Below the pieces are notes generated by a model. The model did no database searches. It saw only the letters and a list, made by a program, of their open reading frames with translations, and was not told the DNA's origin. Shown one piece after another: positions 18,800 through 28,311 of a stretch of 64,000 nucleotides of DNA. A program made the position numbers and the translations under genes. Source of the DNA: Sphingobacterium chuzhouense (GTDB taxonomy: Bacteria > Bacteroidota > Bacteroidia > Sphingobacteriales > Sphingobacteriaceae); the NCBI RefSeq assembly GCF_014692525.1, contig NZ_JACNYL010000002.1, positions 806,001-870,000 of the forward strand, read 5' to 3'. Position 1 is the first letter of the stretch, and every line of letters starts with the position of its first letter.

Positions 18800-18834
18800 A
18801 ACACTTCCGAAATTATTCTGTTTTCGGAAGTGTT
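18800..18834 (+). terminator. Hairpin after the DUF1735 gene
   Basis: A 13-bp perfect stem (18800-18812 with 18822-18834) with a 9-base loop, starting 9 bases after the stop codon, followed by CTTTATCC. It probably ends much of the susCD transcript, with the next gene read by leak-through or from its own promoter. Confidence 0.65.
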
Positions 18835-18868
18835 CTTTATCCTAAATAAAAATATTATCAACATAACC

Positions 18869-19690
18869 ATGAAACTATTTCATCTTATTCTCGCCGCAAC
18901 TCTCTTATATTCGTGTGGGAAAAATAACGCAGACAAACCCGACGATCCACCTCCATCAGAGAATGAAACAACAGTTACCGTAATGACATATAATATATGG
19001 GGTGCCAGAAGTGGTGGTATTCCTGATCTTCAAGTCATTGCTGACGTTATAAAACGTGCTAATCCCGATTTGGTAGCTTTACAAGAAGTAGACAAAAATA
19101 CGACTCGAAATGCTATACATGGTGATGTGGCCAAAAAGCTCGGAGAACTAACGGGTATGGAACACTATTTTGTTAACGCTATTAATACATGGGGAGGTGA
19201 ATATGGAGATGCCGTGCTCTCGAAACTTCCAATAAAAGAGAAGAAAGGATATAATCTTGATGTCACTCCCGAACTGGGAGGAGAACGTCGTTCCGTGGCT
19301 CGGATATTAGTTGAAAAAGACGAAAAAGAGTTCTATTTTATTTCTACGCATTTTGATCATTTGTCCAATGAAGCTAACCGGATTAAGCAGGCAACGGATT
19401 TTGTTGCGTTAACCCAAACATTTGATAAACCTGTTATCGTCGGAGCTGATTTCAATGCGACCCCAAACTCTAATCCTATGAACATTTTACGCCAGCATTT
19501 TTCCTATGGTTGTATGGATGTAAATTGCAATCAGCCAACCTTCTCTACCGACAACCCGAGAACAACAATAGATTACCTTATTTATACACCGCAGACTGCT
19601 TTCACAAGTCAGATGTATAGCGTATATACTTGGGCAAAGTCCGAATCCGATCACTTTCCAGTGTTAGCTACGTTTAAGATAAACTTTTAG
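18869..19690 (+). CDS. Endonuclease/exonuclease/phosphatase-fold lipoprotein
   Basis: I start at ATG 18869 (273 residues); the longer frame begins inside the terminator. Cys16 (LLYSCGK) marks a lipoprotein. The metal-dependent EEP fold is complete: Asn42 (TYNIWG), Glu73 (LQEVD), His161 (STHFDHL), Asp194 and Asn196 (GADFNATP), and Asp261-His262 (SDHFPVL). Members cleave phosphodiester or phosphomonoester bonds in nucleic acids, inositol phosphates or sphingomyelin. An exported lipid-anchored form next to SusCD suggests it processes a phosphorylated nutrient at the cell surface or in the periplasm. The exact substrate cannot be told from the motifs. Confidence 0.88.
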   Translation: MKLFHLILAATLLYSCGKNNADKPDDPPPSENETTVTVMTYNIWGARSGGIPDLQVIADVIKRANPDLVALQEVDKNTTRNAIHGDVAKKLGELTGMEHYFVNAINTWGGEYGDAVLSKLPIKEKKGYNLDVTPELGGERRSVARILVEKDEKEFYFISTHFDHLSNEANRIKQATDFVALTQTFDKPVIVGADFNATPNSNPMNILRQHFSYGCMDVNCNQPTFSTDNPRTTIDYLIYTPQTAFTSQMYSVYTWAKSESDHFPVLATFKINF

Positions 19691-19737
19691 TACCAATACT
19701 ATCCGAAAATCGGGTTAAGATATAAGTAAGATATTGC

Positions 19738-20328
19738 CTAAAATAAAAAGTAGAACAATACAGAAAGAACAACCCCATGATCTTTAGTTATGTAATCCTT
19801 AATCGTTTTCATCGCTAAAGACATGTGTTCTTTCACGGTATTGGATGATATGCCTAGAAACTGGGCTATTTCTTTATGACTTAGTCCCTCTTCTCTTGAC
19901 ATGATGAAGATCTTCTTCCGTTGCGGTGGTAATCTATCAACTGCTAATTCATAAATTTTCTTGTATTCGCGATCAACTACCGTATGATAAACAGTATCTT
20001 GAACATTCTTTTTCTCTTCGAAATATGCTAACTCTATCATAGCTTCCGCGGATCTCAATTGCGATCTCAAATGCTTAAACACCAAATTACGAGTAATACG
20101 AAACAGATAACTTTCTATAGGATAATTTTCTTTGATCCGGTGACGGGCATTCCATAAATTAAGAAAAGCATCATGGAGAATATCATCCACTATATGAGAA
20201 TCCGCTACAAACTTCCGTACGAAATGATATAAACGCTTATTAAAACGATTGTAAATCTCAAGGAATGCAGCATGGTCTCCTTCTTTCAAACGAATATTAA
20301 CCAAATAAACTTCAGTAGGTGATGACAT
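19738..20328 (-). CDS. ECF-type RNA polymerase sigma-70 factor
   Basis: A 196-residue ECF sigma factor. The start is ATG 20328 (the frame also has a TTG 9 bases upstream). Region 2 is DSHIVDDILHDAFLNLWNARHRI with YLFRITRNLVFKHLR, and region 4 is LPPQRKKIFIMSREEGLSHKEIAQFLGISSNTVKEHMSLA. It converges on the phosphatase-fold lipoprotein gene. In most such loci the sigma gene lies directly upstream of fecR; here it sits beyond the distal end of the SusCD genes, on the opposite strand. It is the better positional candidate for the FecR/SusC signalling chain, but this is inference. Confidence 0.92.
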   Translation of the reverse strand: MSSPTEVYLVNIRLKEGDHAAFLEIYNRFNKRLYHFVRKFVADSHIVDDILHDAFLNLWNARHRIKENYPIESYLFRITRNLVFKHLRSQLRSAEAMIELAYFEEKKNVQDTVYHTVVDREYKKIYELAVDRLPPQRKKIFIMSREEGLSHKEIAQFLGISSNTVKEHMSLAMKTIKDYITKDHGVVLSVLFYFLF

Positions 20329-20509
20329 GACAACCAATCTTTATCTCATAAAAATATGTTTGCAATATAAACTTTCCGTTAACAGCTCTTTAACAAAATA
20401 ACAAAAGAAATGATCTCCCTCTAGGTTTATATGCTATTTCAAATATATCGAAAACTGGATAAAATTACAAGAATGACAGGTTATTTACCATATCTAAAAA
20501 AACAAAAAA

Positions 20510-20529
20510 AGGAGCCTTTTTAGGCTCCT
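20510..20529 (-). terminator. Terminator of the thrS-infC-rpmI-rplT operon
   Basis: AGGAGCCT (20510-20517) pairs perfectly with AGGCTCCT (20522-20529) around a 4-base loop. On the minus strand it is followed by seven T residues and further T-rich sequence, and it lies 38 bases beyond the rplT stop. Confidence 0.85.
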
Positions 20530-20566
20530 CTTAACTATCTAACAAATTGATAACGGGTTAAAAACT

Positions 20567-20911
20567 TTATTTTACGGTATCAATTACGGCTTTAAAAGCA
20601 TCAGGGTTGTTCATTGCTAAATCAGCCAACACCTTACGGTTTAGACCGATGTTTTTAGCATTTAACTTACCGATCAATTGTGAATAAGAAATTCCGTGTT
20701 GACGGGCACCTGCGTTGATACGTTGAATCCATAAAGCTCTGAACTCGCGTTTTTTGGTTTTACGGTCGCGGTAAGCGTACTGTAAACCTTTTTCTACTGT
20801 ATTTTTAGCAATAGTATAAACTTTGCTTCTTGAACCGAAATAGCCTTTGGCCATTTTCATGATTCTTTTTCTTCTTCTTCTCGAAGCTACTGCGTTAACC
20901 GAACGTGGCAT
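20567..20911 (-). CDS. rplT: 50S ribosomal protein L20
   Basis: A 114-residue protein with the full L20 signature: [22 protein letters not shown] at the start of the fold, then [26 protein letters not shown]. It binds 23S rRNA early in large-subunit assembly. In several bacteria L20 represses its own operon by binding the mRNA; I could not identify such a site in the 101-base gap before it. It is the last gene of thrS-infC-rpmI-rplT. Confidence 0.97.
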   Translation of the reverse strand: MPRSVNAVASRRRRKRIMKMAKGYFGSRSKVYTIAKNTVEKGLQYAYRDRKTKKREFRALWIQRINAGARQHGISYSQLIGKLNAKNIGLNRKVLADLAMNNPDAFKAVIDTVK

Positions 20912-21012
20912 ATTATTTTAAATTTAGTTTGGTATGAGGCGTTACGTTTCTCAGCAATCTTACGACCTAATACCCGGTTAAAAAATTATTATTATAAAAA
21001 TCGAAATAAAAC

Positions 21013-21213
21013 TTATTTACCGATGCCAAGCATACGTTTTACGTTGCCCATATCTGCATCAGAAACATAACTTGTTTGTGTCAAATTACGTTTTTGCTTT
21101 GTTTCCTTTTTTGTCAAGATATGGCTTTTATAAGCACTTTTTCTTGCAATCTTACCTGTTCCAGTCAATTTAAAGCGTTTTTTCGCGCTGGAATTGGTTT
21201 TTACTTTTGGCAT
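21013..21213 (-). CDS. rpmI: 50S ribosomal protein L35
   Basis: A 66-residue basic protein with the L35 pattern [22 protein letters not shown] and the lysine-rich middle [14 protein letters not shown]. Length and start are standard. It lies between infC (42 bases upstream) and rplT (101 bases downstream). Confidence 0.97.
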   Translation of the reverse strand: MPKVKTNSSAKKRFKLTGTGKIARKSAYKSHILTKKETKQKRNLTQTSYVSDADMGNVKRMLGIGK

Positions 21214-21255
21214 AATGAAATTAAATTTTATATCAATCTGTTAGATTCTCGTATT

Positions 21256-21819
21256 TTATTTTTTTGGAGCAGTCTTCGGAGCAAGTGTCAAGAACATCCG
21301 CTTACCCTCTAATTTAGGTAGCAATTCTACTTTTCCGTAGTCCTCCAATGCTTGAGCAAAGCGTAACAATAGGATTTCACCTTGTTCTTTAAAAACGATA
21401 GCACGTCCTTTAAAATGCACATACGCGCGGACTTTCTCTCCGTTCTCCAAAAACTTAATCGCATGTTTTAGCTTAAACTCGAAATCATGATCGCTGGTGT
21501 TTGGTCCAAAACGGATCTCCTTTACAACAGTCTGTTTAGCATTCGATTTGATTTCCTTTTGCTTCTTCTTCTGCTCGTATACAAACTTGCTATAATCAAT
21601 GACCCTACAAACAGGAGGATTGGCATTTGGCGAAATCTCCACTAAGTCAAGTTCCAGCTCATCTGCCATTTCTAATGCTTTGCGAGTAGGATAAATGCCT
21701 TGTTCAACATTATCACCCACCAGACGCACCTCTGGTACCCTGATGAATTCGTTAATGCGATGTTCTGGTTCTTTCTTTCTCATTGGCGGTCTAAAACCAC
21801 CTGATCTTTTTAATGCCAA
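21256..21819 (-). CDS. infC: Translation initiation factor IF-3
   Basis: A 187-residue IF-3. The N-domain opens [18 protein letters not shown], the linker is [16 protein letters not shown], and the C-domain has [41 protein letters not shown]. It keeps ribosomal subunits apart and proofreads initiator tRNA and start codon. The most complete frame begins at a TTG (21819), 11 bases after thrS; an ATG at 21783 (residue 13) would still leave the whole N-domain. Non-AUG starts on infC allow IF-3 to limit its own synthesis in E. coli, so the TTG may be genuine and regulatory. Confidence 0.95.
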   Translation of the reverse strand: MALKRSGGFRPPMRKKEPEHRINEFIRVPEVRLVGDNVEQGIYPTRKALEMADELELDLVEISPNANPPVCRVIDYSKFVYEQKKKQKEIKSNAKQTVVKEIRFGPNTSDHDFEFKLKHAIKFLENGEKVRAYVHFKGRAIVFKEQGEILLLRFAQALEDYGKVELLPKLEGKRMFLTLAPKTAPKK

Positions 21820-21830
21820 ATGTTTAAATA

Positions 21831-23756
21831 TTAAACGGTTATTTCTTTAATTAATAATTCCTTAAATGCCTGTGGACTCATTGAGCCTAAATCTACAGAT
21901 CCATGTTTACGAACAGAAACTGTGCCACTTTCGACCTCTTTCTCCCCTACAATCAACATATAAGGGATTTTTTTCAATTCCGCATCACGTATCTTACGAC
22001 CGACTTTCTCATCACGAAAGTCAATCAGTCCGCAAATATCGGAATTATTTAGCGAATCTAAAAGGTTTTTTGCAGTTTCTTCATATTTTTCAGATACTGG
22101 CAAAATTATAAATTGCTCTGGTGCAAGCCATAACGGGAATTGCCCCCCACAATGCTCTATAAGCACCGCAACAAATCGTTCTAATGAACCGAATGGTGCA
22201 CGGTGTATCATCACAGGACGGTGCTTTTGGTTATCGCTACCTGTATATTCAAGTTCGAAACGCTCAGGTAGATTATAGTCTACTTGAATGGTTCCCAACT
22301 GCCATTTGCGTCCCAGTGCATCCTTCACCATGAAATCCAATTTAGGCCCGTAGAATGCTGCTTCTCCATATTCTACAACCGTACGGAGTCCTTTCTCTGT
22401 TGCAGCTTCGATAATGGCCGCTTCTGCGAGATCCCAATTTTCATCGGTACCGATGTATTTTGTTTTATTCTCTGGATCACGTAAAGAAACCTGTGCCGTA
22501 TAGTCATCAAATCCCAATGCTCCAAAAACGTATAACACGAGATCGATCACTTTTTTGAACTCCTCTTTAACCTGGTCGGGTCGGCAAAACAAATGCGCAT
22601 CATCTTGTGTAAATCCACGTACGCGTGTCAATCCGTGCAACTCGCCCGATTGCTCATAGCGATAAACTGTACCAAATTCCGCAAAACGCACAGGTAGGTC
22701 TTTGTACGACCGAGGTTTTACTTTGTAAATCTCACAGTGATGCGGACAGTTCATCGGTTTTAGATAGAACTCTTCTCCCTCAACCGGAGTATGGATGGGT
22801 TGAAATGCGTCTGCACCGTATTTTTCGTAATGCCCCGAAGTGATATACAACTGTTTATGCCCAATATGTGGTGTTACCACCGGTTCATAACCAGCTTTTA
22901 TTTGTGCTCGTTGTAAAAAGTCTTGCAATTTCTGACGCAAAGCGGTGCCTTTAGGTAACCAAAGAGGTAACCCTGCTCCCACTTTTTCTGAAAAGGCAAA
23001 CAGCTCCAACTCTTTCCCAAGCTTACGGTGGTCGCGTTTCTTTGCTTCCTCGATAAATTTTAAATACTCTGTCAGCTCAGATGCTTTTGGAAAACTGACA
23101 CCATATATGCGGGTAAGTTGCTTACGTGTTTCATCTCCACGCCAATATGCCCCCGCCACGTTTGTCAATTTAATTGCCTTGATAACACCCGTGTGCGGAA
23201 TATGTGGTCCCCGACAAAGATCTGTAAAATTACCCTGTGTATAGAACGTAATTTTACCATCCTCCAAATCCTTGATCAAATCCAGCTTATACTCATCGCC
23301 TTTCTCTGTGAAATACGCCAAAGCATCCGCCTTTGAAACCGACTTACGTTCAAACGTTTCTTTTTGCTTTGCTAGTTCCAACATCTTATCTTCAATCTGC
23401 TTGAAGTCATCGGAAGAAAACTCGCGATCGCCAAAATCTACGTCGTAATAGAATCCTGTCTCAATTGCTGGGCCTATACCGAATTTTATCCCTGGGTATA
23501 ACGCCTCCAACGCCTCCGCCAATAAATGGGCAGATGAATGCCAAAAGGTGGATTTTCCTTTATCGTCATTCCAGGTCAATAATTTAACAGAGGCATCCTC
23601 TTCTATCGCTCTCGAAGCATCCCATACTTCACCATTCACCTCGGCACCTAATACGTTTCTGGCTAAACCTTCGGAAATCGATTGGGCTATCTGCATCGCA
23701 GTCGTTCCCTTTTCATACTGACGGACAGATCCGTCGGGCAGTGTAATGTTAATCAT
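21831..23756 (-). CDS. thrS: Threonyl-tRNA synthetase
   Basis: A 641-residue class II synthetase with all domains: TGS (residues 1-62), the editing domain with [11 protein letters not shown] near 73-83 and the [13 protein letters not shown] block, the catalytic core ([12 protein letters not shown] with the zinc Cys; [36 protein letters not shown]), and the anticodon-binding domain from about residue 540. It charges tRNA-Thr and clears misacylated serine. It is the first gene of the operon with infC, rpmI and rplT, with a leader of about 90 bases if the promoter at 23850-23880 is right. Confidence 0.97.
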   Translation of the reverse strand: MINITLPDGSVRQYEKGTTAMQIAQSISEGLARNVLGAEVNGEVWDASRAIEEDASVKLLTWNDDKGKSTFWHSSAHLLAEALEALYPGIKFGIGPAIETGFYYDVDFGDREFSSDDFKQIEDKMLELAKQKETFERKSVSKADALAYFTEKGDEYKLDLIKDLEDGKITFYTQGNFTDLCRGPHIPHTGVIKAIKLTNVAGAYWRGDETRKQLTRIYGVSFPKASELTEYLKFIEEAKKRDHRKLGKELELFAFSEKVGAGLPLWLPKGTALRQKLQDFLQRAQIKAGYEPVVTPHIGHKQLYITSGHYEKYGADAFQPIHTPVEGEEFYLKPMNCPHHCEIYKVKPRSYKDLPVRFAEFGTVYRYEQSGELHGLTRVRGFTQDDAHLFCRPDQVKEEFKKVIDLVLYVFGALGFDDYTAQVSLRDPENKTKYIGTDENWDLAEAAIIEAATEKGLRTVVEYGEAAFYGPKLDFMVKDALGRKWQLGTIQVDYNLPERFELEYTGSDNQKHRPVMIHRAPFGSLERFVAVLIEHCGGQFPLWLAPEQFIILPVSEKYEETAKNLLDSLNNSDICGLIDFRDEKVGRKIRDAELKKIPYMLIVGEKEVESGTVSVRKHGSVDLGSMSPQAFKELLIKEITV

Positions 23757-23849
23757 CTACGAATATGATTTTAATTTATTAAAAATTGAAGTTTAACTAT
23801 TACAGACAGCCAGCATACTACGCTGTAAATTATCTGTAAGTTTCGAACG

Positions 23850-23880
23850 CAAAGATATTCAATATATATAAGAAACGAAA
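23850..23880 (-). promoter_or_regulatory. Probable promoter of thrS
   Basis: On the minus strand TTTCG (23880-23876) and TATCTTTG (23857-23850) are separated by 18 bases. The second element matches the Bacteroidetes -7 consensus TAnnTTTG; the first is an approximate -33 TTTG. It would give a leader of about 90 bases containing a small hairpin around ACAGC...GCTGT. Confidence 0.5.
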
Positions 23881-23947
23881 GCTAAGATACACATTGCTAT
23901 ATGTCTATGCCTTTTTTCGTACCTTTGTCCTCTCAAAGGAAAAAGCA

Positions 23948-24571
23948 ATGTCAAATCAAGTTCCGGAAGACGGCACACTACTTCCTCTCATGGAAGAATT
24001 CTACACGATACAAGGCGAAGGATACCACACTGGAAAAGCGGCATATTTCATTCGTTTAGGAGGGTGTGATGTAGGATGTCATTGGTGTGACGTCAAAGAA
24101 AGTTGGGATGCAGAGCTGCATCCACTGACGTCAGCAGATGCCATTATAGAAAATGCAAAAAAATTCCCTGCAAAAACGGTTGTTATTACAGGAGGAGAAC
24201 CCCTACTCTACAATTTAGACTACCTCACAAAAGGGTTAAAGGAAGCAGGCATACAGACATTTATAGAAACCTCAGGTGCTTATCCGCTATCTGGTTTTTG
24301 GGATTGGATATGTTTATCTCCAAAAAAATTCAAAGGCCCACGTCCTGATGTATTGAATGCTGCAGGCGAATTAAAAGTAATTGTTTTCAATAAAAGCGAT
24401 TTCCAATGGGCAGAAGAACACGCCAGATTTGTCGGCAAAAACTGTAAGCTATATTTACAGCCCGAATGGTCTAAAACCGCAGAAATGACACCGCTGATTA
24501 TTGAATACGTAAAAGATAATCCGCAGTGGGAAATTTCCCTGCAAACGCATAAGTATCTGAATATACCGTAA
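23948..24571 (+). CDS. queE: 7-carboxy-7-deazaguanine synthase
   Basis: Start at ATG 23948 gives 207 residues; an upstream extension to 23894 would be implausible. It is a short radical-SAM enzyme with the cluster-binding Cys40-x3-Cys44-x2-Cys47 (GGCDVGCHWCD), the EEFYTIQGEGYHTGKAAYFIRL lead-in, and ITGGEPLL. It converts carboxytetrahydropterin to 7-carboxy-7-deazaguanine for queuosine tRNA modification. No other queuosine gene is in the window. A TACCTTTG at 23920-23927 could be its -7 promoter element. It runs convergent to the oxidoreductase gene, 5 bases apart. Confidence 0.93.
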   Translation: MSNQVPEDGTLLPLMEEFYTIQGEGYHTGKAAYFIRLGGCDVGCHWCDVKESWDAELHPLTSADAIIENAKKFPAKTVVITGGEPLLYNLDYLTKGLKEAGIQTFIETSGAYPLSGFWDWICLSPKKFKGPRPDVLNAAGELKVIVFNKSDFQWAEEHARFVGKNCKLYLQPEWSKTAEMTPLIIEYVKDNPQWEISLQTHKYLNIP

Positions 24572-24576
24572 GCATT

Positions 24577-25650
24577 TCACAACTTCACCATCCCACCCGT
24601 TTTAACGGATTCATCGCAGGCAAAAGCAATTCTTAAACTGTTAATGGCATCTTCCATCGATTTGGACAAATCCAGATCCTCGCGTATTGACTGTAGAAAA
24701 TGCAATTGCTCCCTGTCGCATAGTTCCTGATGGGATGGCTCATCAGTTAAATCTATCCATTCATCTGGTCTAATAAACTTGTTGTTGTTGTTGTCGATAT
24801 CAGCATAATGCACGCGTAAAGATTCTGTTTGGGTATGAGCCTCTACAGAATCAGATTGACCTTTTGCCCCAGCTTTATTAGCGACAATAGAGACCGCACC
24901 TTTAGGCCCAATCACATCTTTGACAAAAAAAGCCGTTTCGCTTATCATCGGTCCCCACCCAGCTTCATACCAACCTACAGAACCATCATCAAAATGAATC
25001 TGTAGCTGTCCGTAGTTATAGTTATCCAATGGTATATCATCCGTTAAACGGGCGCCTATAGCAGATACCCGAATGGGGCGAGCTTCCGTCATCTGACACA
25101 TCACGTCGATATAATGCACACCACAGTCTACAATAGGACTCAAACTCTTCATTAAATTCCGATGTACATCCCACATATATCCCTGACTTTGCTGATTTAA
25201 ATTCATACGGAACACCAAGGGGTTGCCCAATGTTTTTCCTATTTCTATAAATTTGATCCAAGATGGGTGATAACGAAGAATATAACCAACTACTAACTTT
25301 TTACCCGAGTCCTTAGCTGCTTGAACCACCCGTTCAGCCCCCACAACACTATCTGCCAACGGCTTTTCGATAAAAACATGTGCTCCGGCCGAAAACGCCT
25401 TTAATGCATACTCTTCATGTGTATCGGGATATGTCGCAATACATACCGCGTCCGGTTCTGTTTGGCTCAAAGCATCATCATAATGATCGAATGTCGGATA
25501 TGCCGACTCAAGCATGGTGTTAACGCGATGTTTACTATCGCCTCTGGATACCAGCCCAACAATCTCAAACCCTGCTAATTTATGATAGGCTGCAGCATGC
25601 GATGCTCCCATATTACCACAACCCACAACCAATATCCTTATTTGTTCCAT
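24577..25650 (-). CDS. Gfo/Idh/MocA-family oxidoreductase, cytoplasmic
   Basis: A 357-residue NAD(P)-dependent sugar or cyclitol dehydrogenase-like protein. The Rossmann fold opens with ILVVGCGNMGASHAAAYH; the conserved FIEKPLADSV block near residue 95 carries the active-site Lys; and GVHYIDVMCQM near 178 supplies the catalytic His region. No signal peptide. It is second in a two-gene unit, 2 bases after a related exported enzyme. The substrate is unknown; family members oxidise or epimerise sugars and inositols. Confidence 0.85.
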   Translation of the reverse strand: MEQIRILVVGCGNMGASHAAAYHKLAGFEIVGLVSRGDSKHRVNTMLESAYPTFDHYDDALSQTEPDAVCIATYPDTHEEYALKAFSAGAHVFIEKPLADSVVGAERVVQAAKDSGKKLVVGYILRYHPSWIKFIEIGKTLGNPLVFRMNLNQQSQGYMWDVHRNLMKSLSPIVDCGVHYIDVMCQMTEARPIRVSAIGARLTDDIPLDNYNYGQLQIHFDDGSVGWYEAGWGPMISETAFFVKDVIGPKGAVSIVANKAGAKGQSDSVEAHTQTESLRVHYADIDNNNNKFIRPDEWIDLTDEPSHQELCDREQLHFLQSIREDLDLSKSMEDAINSLRIAFACDESVKTGGMVKL

Positions 25651-25652
25651 CG

Positions 25653-26930
25653 CTACGTAAACTTATAATGACCAGGTCTCGGAATTGCTAATTCATCTAT
25701 TTTCATGTCCCAGTGATAGTCCTCCACAGGGGGGCCTAAAACTTCTTCCGAATGGATAACCTCATCGTAGGACAACGTTCTGCCCGAATATGCTGATAAT
25801 CTCGCCCAAATGGCCATTAGCGTTGAGGTTATCATGAAATCACCATCATTGATGACTTGCTTCTCTTTTATCGCCTTAAACAGTTCATCATGTTGTGTTT
25901 GGTACATATTGTTGAGACGTTCGGTATTATGCCAAGGTTGATCCCCAAAAATCTCATAGTTGGTATTAATTCCCACATTCATGTATCCCTTTGTTCCCAT
26001 GGCTTCTACCGTATTACGTGGTGTTGTTCCATTCTGCTGTCGACCAAAATGGAAACTTCGGAATCCATTTTCGTATTCATATTCAACAGCGAAATGATCA
26101 TAAACATTTCCATACTTATTCCATGGACGGCTTTGACGCCCACCTGTGGCAGTCACCTTTTGTGGAAGTTCATTATTCAATATCCACGACATATAATCTA
26201 CACTATGTATCGTCTGTTCGACAATCATATCACCTGAATATCGTTGGTAATAGTACCAATTTCTTAATTGATAGGCTAAATCATTCCATTCTGGCTGTCT
26301 TTCTTTATAACTTAGCTCACCACCGTGGCGAAACGAAGAAATAGCTTTGATTTCTCCGATAGCACCATCATGCACACGGGAAATAATCTCTCTATTTGGA
26401 AAGGAATAGCGAAAGCAAAATCCACTAACCAAACACAATTTCTTTTCTTTTGCCAACTTGATGGCCGCTTCCACTTGGTGGAGTCCAGGTATATCCACGG
26501 CCACGGGTTTTTCACAGAAAACATGCTTGCCATGTTTGACGGCCAACGCCAAATGGGCAGGTCTAAAATTCGGCGGTGTGCACAATAACACAACGTCCAC
26601 TTTCGATTTAATCAGCTTTTCATAAGCGTCAAAACCGAGATAGGAGGTCTTTTCCGTTACGGTTATACGATCACCATACTTTTGTTTTAAAGCTGATAAC
26701 GTGTTGTTCAGGTTATCTTCAAAAATATCTGCCAACGCCGTTACCTGTACATCGGGATCTGCTGCCAGCGCTTGAAATACCGCTCCCGTCCCTCTTCCTC
26801 CACATCCGATCAATCCGACGCGAATGTTTTTTTTCTTTGTTTCTGCAACCGACCCGAATATCGGAGTGTTTATAGCTGTCGAGCCGATAACCAGCCCGCT
26901 ACTCTTGATAAAATCTCTACGATTAATCAT
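25653..26930 (-). CDS. Gfo/Idh/MocA-family oxidoreductase with Tat signal
   Basis: Start at ATG 26930 (425 residues). The N-terminus MINRRDFIKSSG is a twin-arginine signal, so the enzyme is exported folded, probably with its NAD(P) cofactor. The Rossmann motif is RVGLIGCGGRGTGAVFQAL, followed by HVFCEKPVAVDIPG (active-site Lys) and the C-terminal fold with EQTIHSVDYMSWIL. Bacteroidetes have many such periplasmic Gfo/Idh/MocA proteins linked to sugar or glycosidase use. Its partner lacking a signal follows directly, and a DUF819 membrane protein is transcribed away from it 65 bases upstream. Confidence 0.87.
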   Translation of the reverse strand: MINRRDFIKSSGLVIGSTAINTPIFGSVAETKKKNIRVGLIGCGGRGTGAVFQALAADPDVQVTALADIFEDNLNNTLSALKQKYGDRITVTEKTSYLGFDAYEKLIKSKVDVVLLCTPPNFRPAHLALAVKHGKHVFCEKPVAVDIPGLHQVEAAIKLAKEKKLCLVSGFCFRYSFPNREIISRVHDGAIGEIKAISSFRHGGELSYKERQPEWNDLAYQLRNWYYYQRYSGDMIVEQTIHSVDYMSWILNNELPQKVTATGGRQSRPWNKYGNVYDHFAVEYEYENGFRSFHFGRQQNGTTPRNTVEAMGTKGYMNVGINTNYEIFGDQPWHNTERLNNMYQTQHDELFKAIKEKQVINDGDFMITSTLMAIWARLSAYSGRTLSYDEVIHSEEVLGPPVEDYHWDMKIDELAIPRPGHYKFT

Positions 26931-26995
26931 CTTATGTGTTATGGTTTCAAAAAGAATATATAAATTCACGAGCAATTTAGCAATTACCACAAAAT

Positions 26996-28261
26996 ATGCA
27001 AAATGCTATCAGAGAAGTTACACCACTTATCACGGATAATGCCGCTGTACTGGGGTTATTAATGGTCGTCTTAGGTATCGTATTTTATACGGCAAACCTC
27101 AAAAATAAATATATAGCAAGGTTTTATTCAGTTATTCCACCGTTGTTACTTTGTTATTTTATTCCTGGGCTGCTTAATTCCGCCAATATTATAGATGGAG
27201 AAAACTCTCCCCTTACTGGTATCGGTAGTCGTTTCTTCCTCCCATCGTGTTTGATTCTTTTTACTTTAAATCTGAATCTGAAAGAAATGTGGAATCTACG
27301 CAAACGAGCCGGTTTGATGTTCTTGACCGGAACAGTAGGTATTGTATTGGGTGGACCAATTGCTGTTTGGATTACCTCGCTATTTGCTCCCCAAATAGTA
27401 GGTGGTGCCGGCCCCGATGAAGTATGGCGTGGCTTGGGTACACTAGCGGGATCTTGGATTGGCGGAAGTGCGAACCAAGTAGCGCTTAAAGAGATATTAC
27501 AACCCTCCCCAAGATTGTTTTCTTCTATCATTGCTGTAGATGTATTTGTTGCCTATATATGGATGGCTTTCCTGTTATATGGAGCGACCAAGCAACAAAA
27601 ATTCAATCAGTTTTTTAATGCAGACGCTTCGGATGTAGAAGCGCTGACCAAACGGATGGACGAACAACAAAAAACAAACAGTCGTATGCCCGAAGCAAAA
27701 GATTTTATAATTATGCTAGCACTTGCTCTGGGAGGAACGGGCCTTGCTTCGTTATTGGCAGATCCGATAGCGTCATATATGACAATCAACTTCCCTGAAT
27801 TGGAAAAATTTTCGTTGACCAACAGCTTCTTTTGGATAGTTTTGGTCGCGACGCTGATAGGGATTGCACTCTCCTTTACACCGGCGCGCAAATTGGAAAA
27901 TGCGGGAGCTTCCAAATTAGGAACAACGTTACTCTATATGTTGATTGTAACGATCGGTATGCAAATGGATATTGCTGCAATCTTGGAGAACCCTGGGTTA
28001 TTTATTGTGGGAATAATATGGCTTGGTATACATGCCTTACTGTTATTTTTGGTTGGAAAATGGGTTAAGGCGCCTTTTTTCTATTTTGCCGTAGGTAGTA
28101 TGTCCAACATTGGAGGTGTAGCATCTGCCACCGTGACCTCAGCAGCTTTTCATCCCTCTCTTATTTCTGTAGGGGTTATCCTATCCGTATTCAGCTATGC
28201 AATTGGCACATATGCCGGATGGTTAACAGCTATACTAATGCAATTGGTTTCTCCTAGCTAG
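26996..28261 (+). CDS. DUF819-family integral membrane protein
   Basis: A 421-residue membrane protein with about 10-11 hydrophobic segments, for example VLGLLMVVLGIVFYTA, FYSVIPPLLLCYFIPG, AGLMFLTGTVGIVLGGPIAVW and the terminal GVILSVFSYAIGTYAGWL. The glycine-rich LAGSWIGGSANQVALKE and VGSMSNIGGVASATVTSAAFHP motifs are typical of DUF819 (YjcL) proteins, which resemble two halves of an anion or sodium-coupled carrier. Transported substrate unknown. It diverges from the Gfo/Idh/MocA pair, so a shared pathway is conceivable. Confidence 0.85.
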   Translation: MQNAIREVTPLITDNAAVLGLLMVVLGIVFYTANLKNKYIARFYSVIPPLLLCYFIPGLLNSANIIDGENSPLTGIGSRFFLPSCLILFTLNLNLKEMWNLRKRAGLMFLTGTVGIVLGGPIAVWITSLFAPQIVGGAGPDEVWRGLGTLAGSWIGGSANQVALKEILQPSPRLFSSIIAVDVFVAYIWMAFLLYGATKQQKFNQFFNADASDVEALTKRMDEQQKTNSRMPEAKDFIIMLALALGGTGLASLLADPIASYMTINFPELEKFSLTNSFFWIVLVATLIGIALSFTPARKLENAGASKLGTTLLYMLIVTIGMQMDIAAILENPGLFIVGIIWLGIHALLLFLVGKWVKAPFFYFAVGSMSNIGGVASATVTSAAFHPSLISVGVILSVFSYAIGTYAGWLTAILMQLVSPS

Positions 28262-28311
28262 ATGTTAGGAGCTGAGGATTAGGAGATTGAATTACAAACA
28301 ACAAAATAAAC

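Noticed and set aside
28261..28311. Repeated TTAGGAG-like words before the thioesterase gene
   Set aside because: Only two imperfect copies; not enough to call a repeat element.
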